Source: Gloeopeniophorella convolvens (taxonomy: Eukaryota; Basidiomycota; Agaricomycetes; Russulales). Taken from it: a stretch of 64,000 nt of DNA. Positions within the stretch are counted from its first letter, which is position 1, and each line of letters begins with the position of its first letter. The DNA is taken from positions 62,001 through 126,000 of the forward strand of contig WTXD01000008.1 of assembly GCA_022496205.1 (NCBI GenBank), read 5' to 3'. The notes under the pieces are model-generated. The model was not told the origin of the DNA. It saw nothing but the letters and a program-made list of their open reading frames with translations, and ran no database searches. Of this stretch, positions 35,933 through 48,466 are shown piece by piece. The position numbers and the translations under genes were made by a program.

Positions 35933-36612
35933 TTAATATGTTGGGTTGTGCCGGTTGCGCCTGTAAGGGCCGAATACACCGCATATCGAGCTGCAGAAGC
36001 CGAGCAGAAGCGCGACCAATGCACCAAGAGTCATCCACGTAGCGTTGCCGTATTGCGAGGACCATCCGGACTCGCGGAACTCATGGCGCGCGATGCTAAA
36101 GAGCACCATATCGATGATCCATGCGACCAAGGTGACTAGGGTCGCCAGCGCCGAGGCCAGGGCCATGAAGACAGTGCCCGAGCGATGGTAGCTCGCGCCA
36201 CAGAGGCCGAACAACACGGCAAGGCCAGACAGGCCTGCGGCGATGGGGTGCAATATGAGCGTATCGGTCAGGTTGTGGATGGTGCTAGAGGCTAAGCGGT
36301 GATTGCTAAGAATAGGTTAATACGACCGTTCGAGGGTTCACTCGATAAAGAACGCGTACACGATTGGGAAGTGATAGCCAATGTGAGTCCCCGTGCCGGT
36401 GTAACCAAATACACCGAAGTGAAGGCTCGTTCCTCCATTGGAGGCCCTCAGGAAGTACACGCTGTTCCAGGTTGGTGCAGAGACCGATACCTACAATGCT
36501 AGGACATGAGCTGCGTGTATCGGTAAGTAAGAGGCACGGGACGCACGATTATCAGCAGCACCATGGCCGCGAACGAGAACAGGAGACCTGGGACAGCGGG
36601 ACCGGCGGCCAT
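35933..36612 (-). CDS. PalI/Rim9/SUR7-type four-TM membrane protein
   Basis: Starts MAAGPAVPGLLFSFAAMVLL (ATG 36612), the first membrane segment. An extracellular loop follows, SAPTWNSVYFLRASNGGTSL and HFGVFGYTGTGTHIGYHF. After an intron (about 36370-36275) come TIHNLTDTLILHPIAAGL, SGLAVLFGLCG (TM2), GTVFMALASALATLVTLVAW (TM3) and ATWMTLGALVALLLGFCSSI (TM4). Four membrane segments with a W-x-N...GxxGYT loop fit the SUR7/PalI family. PalI/Rim9 helps alkaline-pH sensing at the plasma membrane; other members act in eisosomes or cell fusion. The exact branch is inferred. Confidence 0.75.
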
Positions 36613-37570
36613 TGTGAGCACTGGGGGCGGAGGGAAGGGGTTCGTGGGGGTTCGTGAAGGGGGAGAGGGAATGGAAGAACTGGGGGATTATAGCCCAACA
36701 CGCGCGTGCGCGGATTTATAGAAGAGAACATTGGCTCAGACTGGGCGTTGCGTTACGTCATGTAGCGGTGGGCGTGAGGAACAGGGGATCCCAGGCACGG
36801 CCGTGCTCCGCAAACATCTCCACGGCCAACTCCCTCCGCGGCTCTTCCGTCCACCAGAGCTGATTCTGTACCTCGCCACCTGGTTCGCGATGACGTCTCT
36901 CTCTCTCTTTACTCTCGCGACCAGCGTGCTACACTCCATGACCATTATGTCGCGGATTCTTCTCTTGACCTCATTCTGAACCAGCCTTCCGCGGTACCCT
37001 CGTTCTCTTGGCGCGCTTTGGTTTTCCCGCCGTGTCTTCGATCTAGTCGCATCACCTGCGCATGTGCTGTGCCAACCTGGCCAAATATCCTGCTGCGCAC
37101 TTCAGCGCGATACTGCGGACCAGCTAGCTCAGCCTGCCATATTGGCGCTTTTCTCACGCCTGGTGCATCGCTTTGAACTTGCGCTTTGCGCTGCCTCGGC
37201 CCCGTTCTAATACAGCCTACGGTTTTCGGCGTCAGCCTTTATCGGATTAATCCTTTCAATGACGTCTTTCCCCGATGCTCTCGGTGCGTGTGTATGTGTG
37301 CGGGCTGAGGAGGAGCGGGGGTGTTGTTAGTTCTGCCGTGCAAGTGAGGGCGTCGCTGCTGTACTTGACTCGGCCCTATGGGCGGCGGCGAAGAGAGATG
37401 TGGCGGAATCTTCGCTAGCCGACTTCGCCACAATCCGCATCCCCGACACTACCACAATGACGCATTTAAATACTCTGACCCACTGGCAGGTTTGTCCTCC
37501 CTATAACACGACATCGATTCTCCAGTAAAACCAAATTCCTCAGCCTGAAGCACAGTTCGATACGTTCAGA
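36613..37570. other. Intergenic region upstream of orphan gene 1
   Basis: About 960 bp between divergent genes. Pyrimidine-rich (CTCTCTCTCTTTACTCTCGCG at 36897-36917). A possible TATA-like ATTTAAATACTC lies at 37465 and CTATAACAC at 37501, 70-105 bases before ATG 37571. No coding signal. Confidence 0.4.
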
Positions 37571-39063
37571 ATGAAGCGCATCAGACAAGCCTATAAATTC
37601 GTTACAGGGTAAGCGCATGCATGGCCGTCATGTAGCCCCGGTGTCGCTGACGCTGCTCTAGGAACCCTGCATCCAAAGAAACAACCTCTTTCCCAGTAGC
37701 CACAGGCGGCGAACTCCACGATCAGTGGGCCATACCCGAGGGCCTCTTTCTGATCGACCCGAAGCTGAAAGGGAAGGGTGTAGACAGGAGTGCTCTCAGG
37801 CACTCGAAATCCATGCCCTTTCCCGCTCGAGGGCCCCGGTCAGCTTCTGCGAAACTCCCAGTTGACCCTGGCTCCCATCGCCCAGAACCTGTCACCCGAT
37901 TCATTGCGAAAGATTCCAAGCTCATGCAAATTCTAGGTCCAACTTCCGACGGTTCTCTGGGAGCAGTCATCCCTGATCAGGTCACGCATTTCGAAGGGGT
38001 CACGTCTCCCCCCTTGCTGCCTATGGAGATCGATCCGTTCGCATCTGGTCCCATGAAAGTACCCGGTAATATCGCCCCTCCACACCTCGCTCCGGCTTCA
38101 CATGCGGCTTCGCAAAGGCAGCGCCAGCATGCACCACAGTTACCCTCCCAAGTCCAAGCGCCGTCCGTTCATACCGCTCATGGACATGCGAAACACTCCC
38201 ATATGGGTTCTCCCCACCACCGAGCTCCGCGCTCGCGCTCGCGCGGCGCTCACACCGGGACTGGGGACACACATGCCCGGAGCTACAGCAACCCACCGCT
38301 TCCCCCACCGCTCCCCGTAACGTATGTTACTGCGCAGGCCCGGCCGCCCTTGATCCACTACAGAACCGTCAACAATGCGAGCGCAGATAAACTCGACGAG
38401 GACCTCGTCCCCACGGAAAAGCCTGTCGATTCGATTGGACCGCGCGTCCGCGGTGCCGCATCACAGCCCCGCCAGCTGCGCCGTGGGTTCGACCCTGCCC
38501 CAACACCCGTGCCACGCCTGAGGAAGGCTCACTCGAGCACGGCGCTACATGCACCGCCATTGCTTATCTTCGCGCCGAAGCCAGTGAACCCTCTTCGAGC
38601 TGCTCGCGTGGACATGCTGCTTGACTCTGTCAGGCCAGCTGACTCACCGACGGCACCCACTGGCGATCGGGCGGCGGCGTCGCCCCAAAAGCGCGAGATG
38701 TGGCCCCCGAATCCCTTGATCCGGCCCCTGCATACCATCTTGCCGCTGGAGGTGGAACTTGCGCAACATGCGCAGAAGGTCAAAGCCGAAGCTGAGCAGA
38801 GGGAACGTCAACTTCGCCATGAGCAGGCGCGCTTAGAGAGTACACGCCGTGGACGCGATGACCGCGGCAATAGCCGTAGTCGCGACGCGCCCAACGAGGA
38901 GCGCCGGGCTGCAGAGCGCAGCAGTGAGAGACGGCGTCCGCGCCACCACCATCGCGCAGCGACAGAGAGGTCGCGCAAGCATGGTAGGGAGGTCGAGTAT
39001 CTCTCCTTGGCCGATCACGGGTACCAATCCTTTGGTCAGGGATGGGTGGGTCCTGGGCGGTAA
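37571..39063 (+). CDS. Orphan proline/serine-rich basic protein 1
   Basis: Not recognised. ATG 37571 opens a short exon (MKRIRQAYKFVTG) that is spliced at 37607 to a long exon from about 37662, continuing NPASKETTSFPVATGGELHD and QWAIPEGLFLIDPKLKGKGV. The body is low-complexity, rich in Pro, His, Arg and Ser, with RSRSRGAH-like stretches. The C-terminus is a highly charged helix (EVELAQHAQKVKAEAEQRER) followed by Arg-rich sequence (RRPRHHHRAATERSRKHGRE) and ending EVEYLSLADHGYQSFGQGWV. About 440 residues, no membrane segment or signal peptide. The start exon with good splice signals and the conserved-looking N- and C-terminal blocks argue for a real gene. It has the same layout as the next gene. 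Confidence 0.65.
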
Positions 39064-39383
39064 GCGAGATGGCGTTGTAATTGCGATTGTACTTGTACTT
39101 TTGGCTCTGTGTGTGTTTATTTTCCTGAGGCACTGGGTGTCGTCTCCGGCTGACCTTGATGGAAGACACTATCCTCTCCACACTCCTTGTTGTCGTAGTT
39201 ACTTTGATTGAATATCAGTGTCTTTCGGTTAATCACCGTGGCTTCGCGGTTTGACACATTGGCACCTTCATCTGTGTCTGGCCGACTCAAGGCGACACAA
39301 TTCGTGGCTGGGACAAGCTTGTGGTTAGCCATAGCTAGTGTGGGTTGTGGATCCCGCACAACCACATCTTCCCTGCTGCGGTG

Positions 39384-39391
39384 TATTTAAG
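39384..39391 (+). promoter_or_regulatory. TATA-like element upstream of orphan gene 2
   Basis: TATTTAAG, about 73 bases upstream of the start codon at 39464, in a short intergenic stretch. Position and sequence fit a fungal TATA element; function is inferred. Confidence 0.35.
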
Positions 39392-39463
39392 TTCCTCGGC
39401 CCCCTTACTTAGTACTCCCCAACTCCCACATCAACTACTCTTACTTAACTTCTCAAACAAATA

Positions 39464-40294
39464 ATGTCGGTGACGCACAGGTTGCGCAAGCGCCAGCCCT
39501 CTGCCAATGAGACGTAAGCCATCAATCCTACACCTTCGAGTACCTGTCATAACCCTACTCTGTGCAGGAGCCTTCTTACCCCTAATGACAGAGTTTCCAT
39601 CTGTTCTACCCCACCTCCACTGCCACCCAAAACTAGCACACCTCCCCTAGGGACGGGTGACGCTGCGAAGAACGTCGTGCCGTGGCTTCTGAGGCGCCCT
39701 AGGCCGCCTCCCCCGCCTCCGAAAGGGCCCGTGGCCGACACGACCGAATCGGACAGGCCACCGTCTTACCACTCAGGCAAGAACAGGGAAAGCCTCCGGG
39801 AGAAGCCCGAGCGAGGCTCGATGTATGACATGTTCCCGAAGTCCAAGCCGTTGTCGCAGAGCCGCGCAGCCTTCTACAGTGCCGTGGCCGGCACGTTGAC
39901 GCAGCCAAACGCCACGCAGGGGTCGCGCCCAGGTAGTCCGGTGCTGCCACGTTATAGCCAGCATTCAGTGCCCGGATCTCCTCCGCCCTACCCCCGAGAG
40001 TTGGTTGGACCTTCGCCCAACCTCGCCACTTGCCGTACCAGAGAGCTGCCCAGGATTTCCGAGAAGCAAGCCGTCATGGTCTCGAGGGAGCTCAACATCC
40101 CTGAGAAAGACATTGCGCGCATGAAGAACGGCTTTAGGGTGTCAGAGGAGCTTGGGAACATATTGCTGGAGCGAAACAAGTTGCAGTTCAAGTTCCTCGC
40201 ACCGCCTGTCCCTATAGGTCATCCCGGCCGCTCCTCCGCGCAGTCGCCCAAGGAGAGCACAAACAAAGGTGCGCCATCCTCCAGGGGAAACTGA
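39464..40294 (+). CDS. Orphan proline-rich protein 2
   Basis: Not recognised. ATG 39464 starts a short basic exon (MSVTHRLRKRQPSANET) with a GTAAGC donor at 39512. It is spliced to an exon from 39568 that reads SLLTPNDRVSICSTPPPLPP. Poly-Pro blocks (RRPRPPPPPPKGP) and Ser/Arg stretches follow. Near the C-terminus there is one ordered-looking helical segment, ISEKQAVMVSRELNIPEKDI then GFRVSEELGNILLERNKLQF. Ends TGA 40292-40294. About 250 residues. The poly-Pro runs could bind SH3, WW or EVH1 domains; that is speculation. No signal peptide. Confidence 0.6.
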
Positions 40295-40653
40295 AGTGGC
40301 GTGTGTGATTAACAGGATAGAAAGGATCCACACTTGGTAGAGGGCACGCATCCATGAGAGTGCTGGACCACTCACAAGCAATCATAAGCACACCATCTCA
40401 CTCCTTTTATTATTCTTGGTATAGGTTATGGGGATTGATATTACTCGGCTTGTACTTGCAATGTATCGCGAATGGCATTTGAATTGTTTCGACGTTGGGT
40501 CCAACCATGCCTTCCGTCATTTGGGTGCCGGGAATCGGTTCGTATCACGTCTGTCTGTTCAGACCCATGGAGATTGTCTCGGCGTTCAGAAACACAATGC
40601 TGTGAACCTCTTCTATAGTAGGACCATAGCAGGACGGGGTATGGTCCGACAGT

Positions 40654-43156
40654 TTACCAAATGCGCTTGACCATCGTAAACCGCGTTAGCTCTTCAAGCC
40701 TGAGCCTCTTCTTCTTTCCATCCTCGCCCCGTGGTTCGACCGCGTCTTTCCCATTGGCAGTGCGCTCTCCTATCTCCGAAGTTCGCGAGGCGTCATCATG
40801 CGTGCTGTCCAAAAGTGTCTTCAGCTCCCGATTGTATTTCTGATCGGAGGGAACAGTGGTTAGGATCAGCCTGTGACTGAATGATACGACACGCACCCGC
40901 TCCTCGCGTCCTTCGCCGATGGGATCACGACCAAAGTCATTGATCACATCTGCTGCCTCACGCGCCTCCATCCCAGCTCGACGCCGAGTTGCATAGCTTA
41001 CGAGGTTGACACCCATGATCACCTTGATTAACACGAAGCTACGCCAGGGCGTTGGTACGAGTGCGGGGTGATGCCGCAATAGTGACGTACCAGATCCAGA
41101 AGGTGAGCCCGATGATTCCCCATTTCGCCCAGTGAGAGGCAGCTTCTCGATCTATGCCCACCTCATACAGCTCCATCCACCCCTCAACGGTCCACCATCG
41201 GAAGGTAGAGGTGAGGCCCAGGCTAGTCATGAGCCCCGTGGCATGGACGGATGCTGAAGGTGAACTTGCGGATGATACAAGCAATGTGACAGCTTGGGTA
41301 CCGATGAGGATCGTGAGGACCGCGAGTGGCAGAGATGAGAACCCGAGGCGGCGAGCAACTACTGGTGACTGATCCACGTAGCTATGCTTGCGCGCGCCCA
41401 ATCGACTCCCACTCGCAAGATCACGGCAAAGGACGTCAGTGTAGCGTTCGTACACAGATGGCCGGATGTGATTAAACTTGGTAATGAAGGCGTGCTTGAG
41501 CCAGTCAACGAGCGTCTCGGAGAGCATCACTGTCAGGACTGGCTGTGGATGTGTAAGCTAGGCACGCCAACAGGGAAGGGGCCTTACGTAGGAGATGGTC
41601 CACAGGACGCTGCCACCGATCCAGCCGAAAGACTTGGGCAGGAACATTCCCCCACTGAAGTCGAACTCAGAACCAGAAAGTTCAATCAAGTTCCGGAAAG
41701 CAACGAAGAATAGCATGAGGCCAAGGGTGAAGCGCTCAACGATGTCTGTCAAGGCACTGGGTTATCATGAAGAATGTGGTCGAAATAGTACTTACCTGCG
41801 CAAGTGATTTGAAATAAGTTGTCCTTCTCAAACTTCTTGAACACACTGCCTTTGATCTCGACAAATTGATTGGACATGAGCAGCGAAAGGAGCGCGTTGT
41901 CGTAGGAATTGATAGCGACGTTCAAGCAGAGCAGTTGGTAGACCATCACCAATGCATGAGCGACTAATGGTCTTTTGTCAGTAAAGTAAGCAGGGGATTC
42001 CTCGGGGTGAGTACCTGTGTATAATGTCGCCAAGATGAAGAAGAAGACTGGGCGGATTGTATGGGCACTCAGAGGCAGCCTCCGAGAGAGCAGCGAAAGC
42101 GTCGAGCGAGAAAATAGGCAGTCCAGTATGTCTTGCCCAATGGATGCACAAAGTCTGTCTGCTATCTGTGGATCGTCGATTAAGCGTAAGCAGGCACCAC
42201 TGAGTGATCTACAAGGGAACGAGAGAGCTTACTTCAAGTGCATTGAATATTACATACAATTTGATGGTATCCTGACCGCGAATGGAGTGATAGATCTTGC
42301 TTGCGTCCGTCAGAGGGATGAGAATCAGGATTGACAGGATAAGTAGAAGCGTCCTCAGGATGTCAGCTTTCTGCGAAGGCGGTAACGGTGCCTTTGACCG
42401 AGAGAAAGACATCACAAATACCCTCCAGAGTGCGAGGAAGAAGCGGATGGGTTGTATGGTGAATGTGTAGAGAAATGAGTCGAAGCATAGGATATAGCCA
42501 AAAGATATAATCTATCGAGCCAATCAGTCAAGCTGCCAGATACACTCAACGCAGCTACACACCTTTTCTATTGCAAGTGGAATGGAGAGGAAGTTGCTGA
42601 CTCGCTCCCACTTCAGCTCTTGGTGTGAGTCAAAATCGGTCGCCAGCAGTTCCTCCCGCAAGTAATCCCAGAGAGAAAAGGGAGGTGTGTCAACATGTAG
42701 CCGTTCTGGTGGCGTCTTGTATCGCTCCCCTATGGACGCAGGAATCGGTGGCGAGGATGTGATAGGAGTAGGGGGTAGGGAGGCATATGTGAGAGGTGGC
42801 CCTTTTTCGTTCGGACTAGGAGCGCGAAAAGTGCGCGAATCCTCAAGAACTAATGGAGGGTCACTGACCCTCCTTAGAGCAGCGCGTGGGCGGATGGGCT
42901 GCGGATGGACGGGTTCAGGCATCACATCCCCGTCACGGTCGGAAAGCCATAGGTCCACATCGTCTTCACTAGCATGTGTAGACGAGAATGAGATATCGTG
43001 CCCATTGCCTTCACTCGTGGATCGGTAGCGACGACGTGGCCGTGAGCTGCGAGCACGAGGGAACTTCGTGTCAGAAACGGTAGTTCGAACACTTTGAACG
43101 GAGGAGCCGGAGGTTTTTCGCGCCCCTGAGCGGCCAGGGAGGGCTGTTCCGGACAT
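40654..43156 (-). CDS. TAPT1/EMP65 family (DUF747) multi-spanning membrane protein
   Basis: Start ATG 43156 (MSGTALPGRSGARKTSGSSV); an in-frame TTG further upstream is less likely. A Ser/Pro-rich cytosolic N-terminus leads to the conserved family block FSLWDYLREELLATDFDSHQ and ERVSNFLSIPLAIEKV. Membrane segments and family motifs follow: ILCFDSFLYTFTIQPIRFFL, ILRTLLLILSILILIPL, YHSIRGQDTIKLYVIFNALE, ALVMVYQLLCLNVAINSYDN, LLSLLMSNQFVEIKGSVFKK, RFTLGLMLFFVAFRNLIEL and LSETLVDWLKHAFITKFNHI. SxxIRxQxxxKLYVIFNALE and SNQFxEIKGSVFKK are diagnostic. Ends at 40654 after a Lys/Arg-rich tail. Yeast Emp65 acts at the ER (protein folding/SUN-like complex) and vertebrate TAPT1 in cilia. About eight introns. 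Confidence 0.9.
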
Positions 43157-43360
43157 TACTGGGTGTGTAGGTCTACACGACTTGGTCTGGTGCTCCCCTC
43201 GGTGCAACGCCGCGCAGTGACCAGCCCTCGCCGCCAACGCAGCCGCGAAACGTCATGAAGGCCCGGGCCGAGGTGGCCGAGATTGAGCCGGTCCGTCGGC
43301 AATTAAAAGTCCAGCTTGTGCATTGGACTTGGAGAGCAAATCCAAATCTCCCTCGCTCTC

Positions 43361-46137
43361 ATGGGCTCCAACCCAGGACTGTCGCAACACAAGAAAAGGT
43401 CAAAGAAGGGCACGAAAAGCCATGCTTCCATCAGGTCGGCAAGAGCAAGGCGGTTGGCAGAAAAGCAACAGATAGATGCCCTTGAACAGGCCGTTTTGCA
43501 GTTTGTGCGTAGCAGTTCTACTACTCGGGATGTCCGTTCGCTGATAGAGCCAGGCCCCCACAGAATATTTGAAGGCATTCTCCGACTTGCCAATATCTAG
43601 CCTTACAAAAAAAGGTGCGCAAACCCACTCATCACCTATCAGGATGACCCTTTAATGCATGTAGGTTTGAAAAAGGCATTTTTCGTGGAGATGACGGATG
43701 TACAGGCTAAAAGCCTACCCGTCTCGTTGAAGGGAAAGGATGTCCTCGGGGCAGCAAGAACGGGCAGTGGAAAAACTCTGTCCTTTCTCATTCCGGTGCT
43801 GGAGATGCTATACCGAAAGAAGTGGGGTCCCCAGGATGGATTAGGAGCGCTCATCATATCGCCGACACGGGAGCTCGTACGTGTATACTGTACCTCCTTT
43901 CCGCTCATCGTGCGCTCAGGTTAGTCCCTTAGGCCGTTCAGATATTCGAGGTTCTACGGTCGATAGGCGGATATCACAGCTTCTCCGCGGGTATCGTCAT
44001 CGGTGGGAAGAGCTTGAAAGATGAACGTGACCGACTTTCCCGGATGAACATTCTTGTCGCAACGCCAGGCCGGCTGCTCCAACACATGGACCAGACTGTA
44101 GGGTTTGACTGTGATAACCTTCAGATACTTGGTATGTCCCGTCGCCCTAGCATCTCGTGGCTGCTTCCTGACCATGCAACAGTGCTTGATGAGGCTGACC
44201 GCATCCTTGACATGGGATTCTCTCGTACTCTTTCTGCACTTCTCGGTCACCTTCCGGAATCCCGCCAGACTCTCCTCTTCTCCGCCACCCAAACACAGTC
44301 CGTATCCGACCTTGCACGTCTTTCCTTACAAGACCCTGTCTTTATCACCACCGATGCCGTGGCGTCTACAGCTGAAGGAAGCACTCATTTGGAACTTCCA
44401 GCCGGCCTGGAACAGCACTATGCTCTGTGCCCTCTGGAATCCAAGGTGGACGTGCTTTGGTCGTTTGTCAAGTCTCACTTGCAAAATAAGACACTTGTCT
44501 TCCTTTCCTCAGCAAAGCAGGTTCGATTCGTCTTCGAAGCCTTCCGTCGGCTGCACCCCGGCACGCCTCTTCTGCATCTACACGGTCAACAAAAGCAACA
44601 TACTCGCCTTGACGTGGTGATGCGCTTCGGACGCATGCAGCATGCCGTGCTCTTTGCCACCGACCTTGCTGCTCGAGGCCTTGACTTCCCATCTGTCGAC
44701 TGGGTTGTGCAAGCTGACGCGCCTGAGGATGCCGCAACCTATGTGCATAGAGTGGGCCGCACGGCGCGCTACGCGAAGGGCGGGCACGCGTTGCTTCTAT
44801 TGCTACCTAGCGAGGAACAGGGAATGACCGAGGCATTGAAGGCGCGCGGTATCGAACTCCCAAGCATCAAAATCCGCGCAAGCAAGACGCTTTCCATAGC
44901 GGACCAGCTCCAGCGTCTTGCCTTCCAAGATCCTGACGTCAAATATCTTGCTCAGCGCGCACTGGTTTCATATGCGCGATCGGTCCACCTCCATCATGAC
45001 AAATCCATTTTCAAGGTCGAGGAGTTGCCAATCGAGGCGTTTGCGGCTTCGTTAGGTCTTGCTGGTGCCCCGAAAATCAGGTTCTTGAGTCGTGCTCAGA
45101 CGAAGGACCGCAAGAATGCGTCTCGTGAACTCGCGGCCTTGCAAACAGGGGATGGGGAGGTCGCAAACAGCGACGAGAGCGAGGGCAGTGACAATGAGGG
45201 CAGTGACAGCGAAGGGAGCAATGAAGCAGGTGGCGACGGAAGCGCCGGCGAGGAGGACGCTGATGCCTCTCAGGACGAGCATGTGGGGCCCACTTCAACA
45301 GCAGAGGCAGAGAAGTCTGCAAAGGTGCGAGCTTTTCGTCCCATTCGATGCGAGTGCTGACTCTGACCAGTCTCGGGTCCGCACAAAATACGACCGCATG
45401 TTCGAGCGCAAGAACCGCAATGTTCTCTCAAAGCACTACAACAAGCTGGTCGACCATACCGAGGACGGATCAGGCGGAGAAGAGGACTTTATCACGCTTA
45501 AGCGCGCCGACCATGAGCTTCCTTCGACCTCAACTCCTCTCGTGGATGTCGAAGAAAACCTCTCAAATCGCCGTCGGCGCGCCATGAAGAGTAAGAAAGG
45601 ACAACTCAAATTTGCTGGCCAGTCTACACGTCTCGTGTTCGACGACGACGGCACCGCACATCAAGTGCTCGAGATGAAGGACGTGGAGGAGGTGTTCGGC
45701 GCCGGCGACGTGAAGCATGCAGCGCTAGAGGCGGGTCGCGAGTTCGGCGAGAAGGAGCGTGCGAAGATGAGTCAGATCGACTTGCGGGACAAGGCCGAAG
45801 CAAAGGAGAAGCGGAAGGAGAAGAAGCGGAAAAGGAAGGAAGCGCGCGCTGTATGTGTCCTGACTTCTCAAAGCCTCGCCTCGCTGATCTCCCGTAGGGA
45901 TCCTCGGACGACGAAGGTCCGGAAGGTCGTGCCCTCGTGCCTATGGACGACACGGACGACGGTTACGTCTCACCCGAGTTCGACTTGCCGCCAGGATCTG
46001 ACGAAGACGATCCTCCTCCGCAAAAGAAACAGAAGGTCCCAGGGAAGAGTCGAACACGGAAGTCTGGGGCTGGGGATAGAGACGCAGCACTGGAGGATGA
46101 TGAGGCGCTCGCACTCGCACTGCTACGTGGACGATGA
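43361..46137 (+). CDS. DBP4: DEAD-box ATP-dependent RNA helicase Dbp4 (DDX10)
   Basis: Starts [19 protein letters not shown] at 43361. Splicing gives [20 protein letters not shown] then [19 protein letters not shown] (Q motif). Helicase motifs in order: AARTGSGKT (I), SPTRELA (Ia), TPGRLLQH (Ib), [13 protein letters not shown] (II), FSATQT (III), [11 protein letters not shown] (IV), [13 protein letters not shown] (V) and HRVGRTARY (VI). The C-terminus has the Dbp4-specific [20 protein letters not shown] and [20 protein letters not shown], an acidic stretch, a Lys/Arg-rich coil ([16 protein letters not shown]) and an acidic end at TGA 46135-46137. Dbp4 acts in the nucleolus on early 18S rRNA processing, releasing U14 snoRNA. 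About six introns, all motifs intact. Confidence 0.95.
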
Positions 46138-46439
46138 CACTAATGGGAGTATACTTGGTTCATTTGTTGTTTTCTGTCATGCACCTTTCGTTTGTCCTTC
46201 CAGGCCACTTCTGACAGGCGCCTCACCAGCTTTTCCGAAACGTATAGAATATGGCCTGCGCTGCTGAGAGCTGGACAGGCAATCTATCTTGCATCGTGCA
46301 CGCCGCTTCACGCCTTTACTAACCCGAAAGATGACCTTTTGACACCCGGGCCTGTCAGTAATCGCGGGGTTTGGGACTTGACTACTCCCGCTTCGAAATA
46401 AGCATCAGATATCGAATATCTATAGTAGCACAATGTCGC
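46138..46439. other. Convergent 3' flanks of DBP4 and BTN1
   Basis: About 300 bp separating two stop codons. AT-richer near 46390-46440 (ATCAGATATCGAATATCTATAGTAG). No coding signal. Confidence 0.5.
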
Positions 46440-48466
46440 TCATAAATCTTGGCAAAGACCCTTCCCTCGTCCAACCTGCGCACGACAGAGCGCGATTTCT
46501 GTCGGCATTGCCACGAGAGACGCCGCGAGGATGCCGAGACCATCTGACAGCCCAATCGCTCCCATCTTGAACGCCCGCTCTTGTGGCTCTGCTGGTTCCT
46601 GACCAGCACGGAAGTACACGGCCACACTGCGACAGACGGCGAGACTCAGCCATTTTGTTTTGCCCAGATCATATGAACGCGCTTACTATGCGAGTCCACC
46701 ACACACCCCCTCGATGCTGATTAAAAGGAAGACGAGGCCCGTTGCTAAAGATTCAGGGAAGTACCCCAAAGCGGACTCAGAGGAGAGAATGACCAGGAGG
46801 AGCCCTTGCATGACAGACGGTAGTGGAATTGCGCGTATCGGAAGGGCAGGGAGCCCGAGTGAGAGTGAAGATCGCGAGAGGAACACGGTGCTCTGATATA
46901 CGAGCTAAGGAGGTTAAAAATCATGCTGTGCGTTAAAAAAGTATGGGCTTACCTGCCACAATGGATAGTAATCTCGGATTGAATGTATGATGTGACTGAA
47001 AATTGGAGAGGTTCCAGGCTCAGGGACAGGATAGATAAGGGTGGGGGCAACCCCTTGGTTGATGATGTACTCAAACTTCGAAACCCCTTCAATTCAGCAG
47101 TCCGTGTGGAGTAAGCGGCGAAACATACCAGATACACGCAGACTGAAAGTATGCCGCCATGAGTATTTCGCCAAACTAACAAAATTCGCAAGCACTCACG
47201 CAACGGGATCATAAAACGCGGCAACATCGGCTTCAACAGTCGCCATTTATCCGCCATAGTCAATGCAGGCGCTTTCAACGGTGCGGTTTCTGCCACCGCT
47301 TCGCCTGCATCCTCCTCAGATACAGGCAGCTGTGTGTACTCCAAAGTAGACAAGGAGGCTTCTTCTGGGTCGGGAAGAACGGATGCAAACGTATCGGGTC
47401 GTGGGAGGAGCAAGAAGTAGGTCACCGGAATAACGAAAGGCAACACCTAGGCGCGGCCAGGTCAGGGAAGTGGATGCCACCATTGATGGGACATACTGCG
47501 GATATCCCAACACCCGTGCGTACACCTAGCCCACGGACCTCCCACCAGAGGAAGGAGCCAATGAGACCTGCGGCACCCGTTCCAGATGCGAAATAACTGG
47601 GAGATGGTGAATGGTACGTTCTGCAGCAGAAGAGAAGGCATACCCAACACTCCGTCCGGCAATGGAGGAGGGATGGAACGTTGTTGAGAGCTGCAGGAAT
47701 GTCAGCTCTCCAAGACCTGGATACTGGTCAGAAATGCACCGCTAACACGGTAAAGGCAGGCTGACCGGAAGCAAGTGATGCGCAGCCAATGCCGAAAAGT
47801 CGTGCGTGTAGCCCTTGCGAAGTAGCAACAACCTAAGGGGTCGGTCTCGCTGCGCTTCCTGGAGATGCTAAGACTCACGATCATCCCTGAAACACCAAGG
47901 AAGCAGCAACCTATGAGTCGCCGTGCGTAGCGAATCCGGCCCTTCAGGATGTACGGCCAACTAAACTTCGCAATGAGGCTTGGTGTGATATTCCAGAACG
48001 CGATGATGCCTTTGGGTGTGGAGGGTGGTACCAAGTCTAGGGCGGCGGATAGGATGATAACATATAATACTATGCGGTTCCTTATAGATGCAGTCCAGAT
48101 GATTGATTGCTCCGACTCACCATTGTTGATCAAGCCGAAGAGAAAGAAGGAGAGACTGAGCTTTAAGATGCTTCTCCGCCGCACTGGATGTATGGAAATG
48201 AGGAGTCAGTAGACACTCCCTGAGAGACGGGTGCTGCCCGTTGTGCGTAGCTTTTCGGCCCACAGCTTCTCTCGAGATATACTGCAAGGGAAGAGATATG
48301 AATACGCACATTTGGCTTCCACACCCTTGAGCTCCTCGCTCTCGCCAAGCAGCCGCTCAGCCTCTTCCTGCTCTACCAGGTCGCGGCGCTCGTCGTGAAG
48401 TGCGGTATGGTCCATGCGGTCGTGAAGGGAGAAGGTGGAAAGCTCGACTCGATCAGAACCGTGCAT
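46440..48466 (-). CDS. BTN1: Battenin/CLN3 homologue (Btn1), vacuolar membrane protein
   Basis: ATG 48466 starts a charged N-terminus (MHGSDRVELSTFSLHDRMDH, then LVEQEEAERLLGESEELKG). The CLN3 blocks follow after splicing: FFLFGLINN, VLYVIILSAALDLVPPSTPK, GIIAFWNITPSLIAKFSWPY, RRLIGCCFLGVSGMIVV, GELTFLQLSTTFHPS, GYFASGTGAAGLIGSFLWWE, VLPFVIPVTYFLLLPRPDT, VYLFEYIINQGVAPTLIYPV and ASLVAMPTEIALCRAQVGRG, ending at 46440. About eleven membrane segments are implied. Btn1/CLN3 sits in the vacuole or lysosome membrane and affects vacuolar pH and arginine/glycerophosphodiester handling. The gene is broken by about nine introns. It shares a 125-bp divergent promoter with the MTF1-like gene. Confidence 0.92.

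Noticed and set aside
45092..46267. 391-codon plus-strand frame
   Set aside because: It overlaps DBP4 in another frame and partly reads its Arg/Ser-biased shadow. The DBP4 frame has the conserved [15 protein letters not shown] motif.
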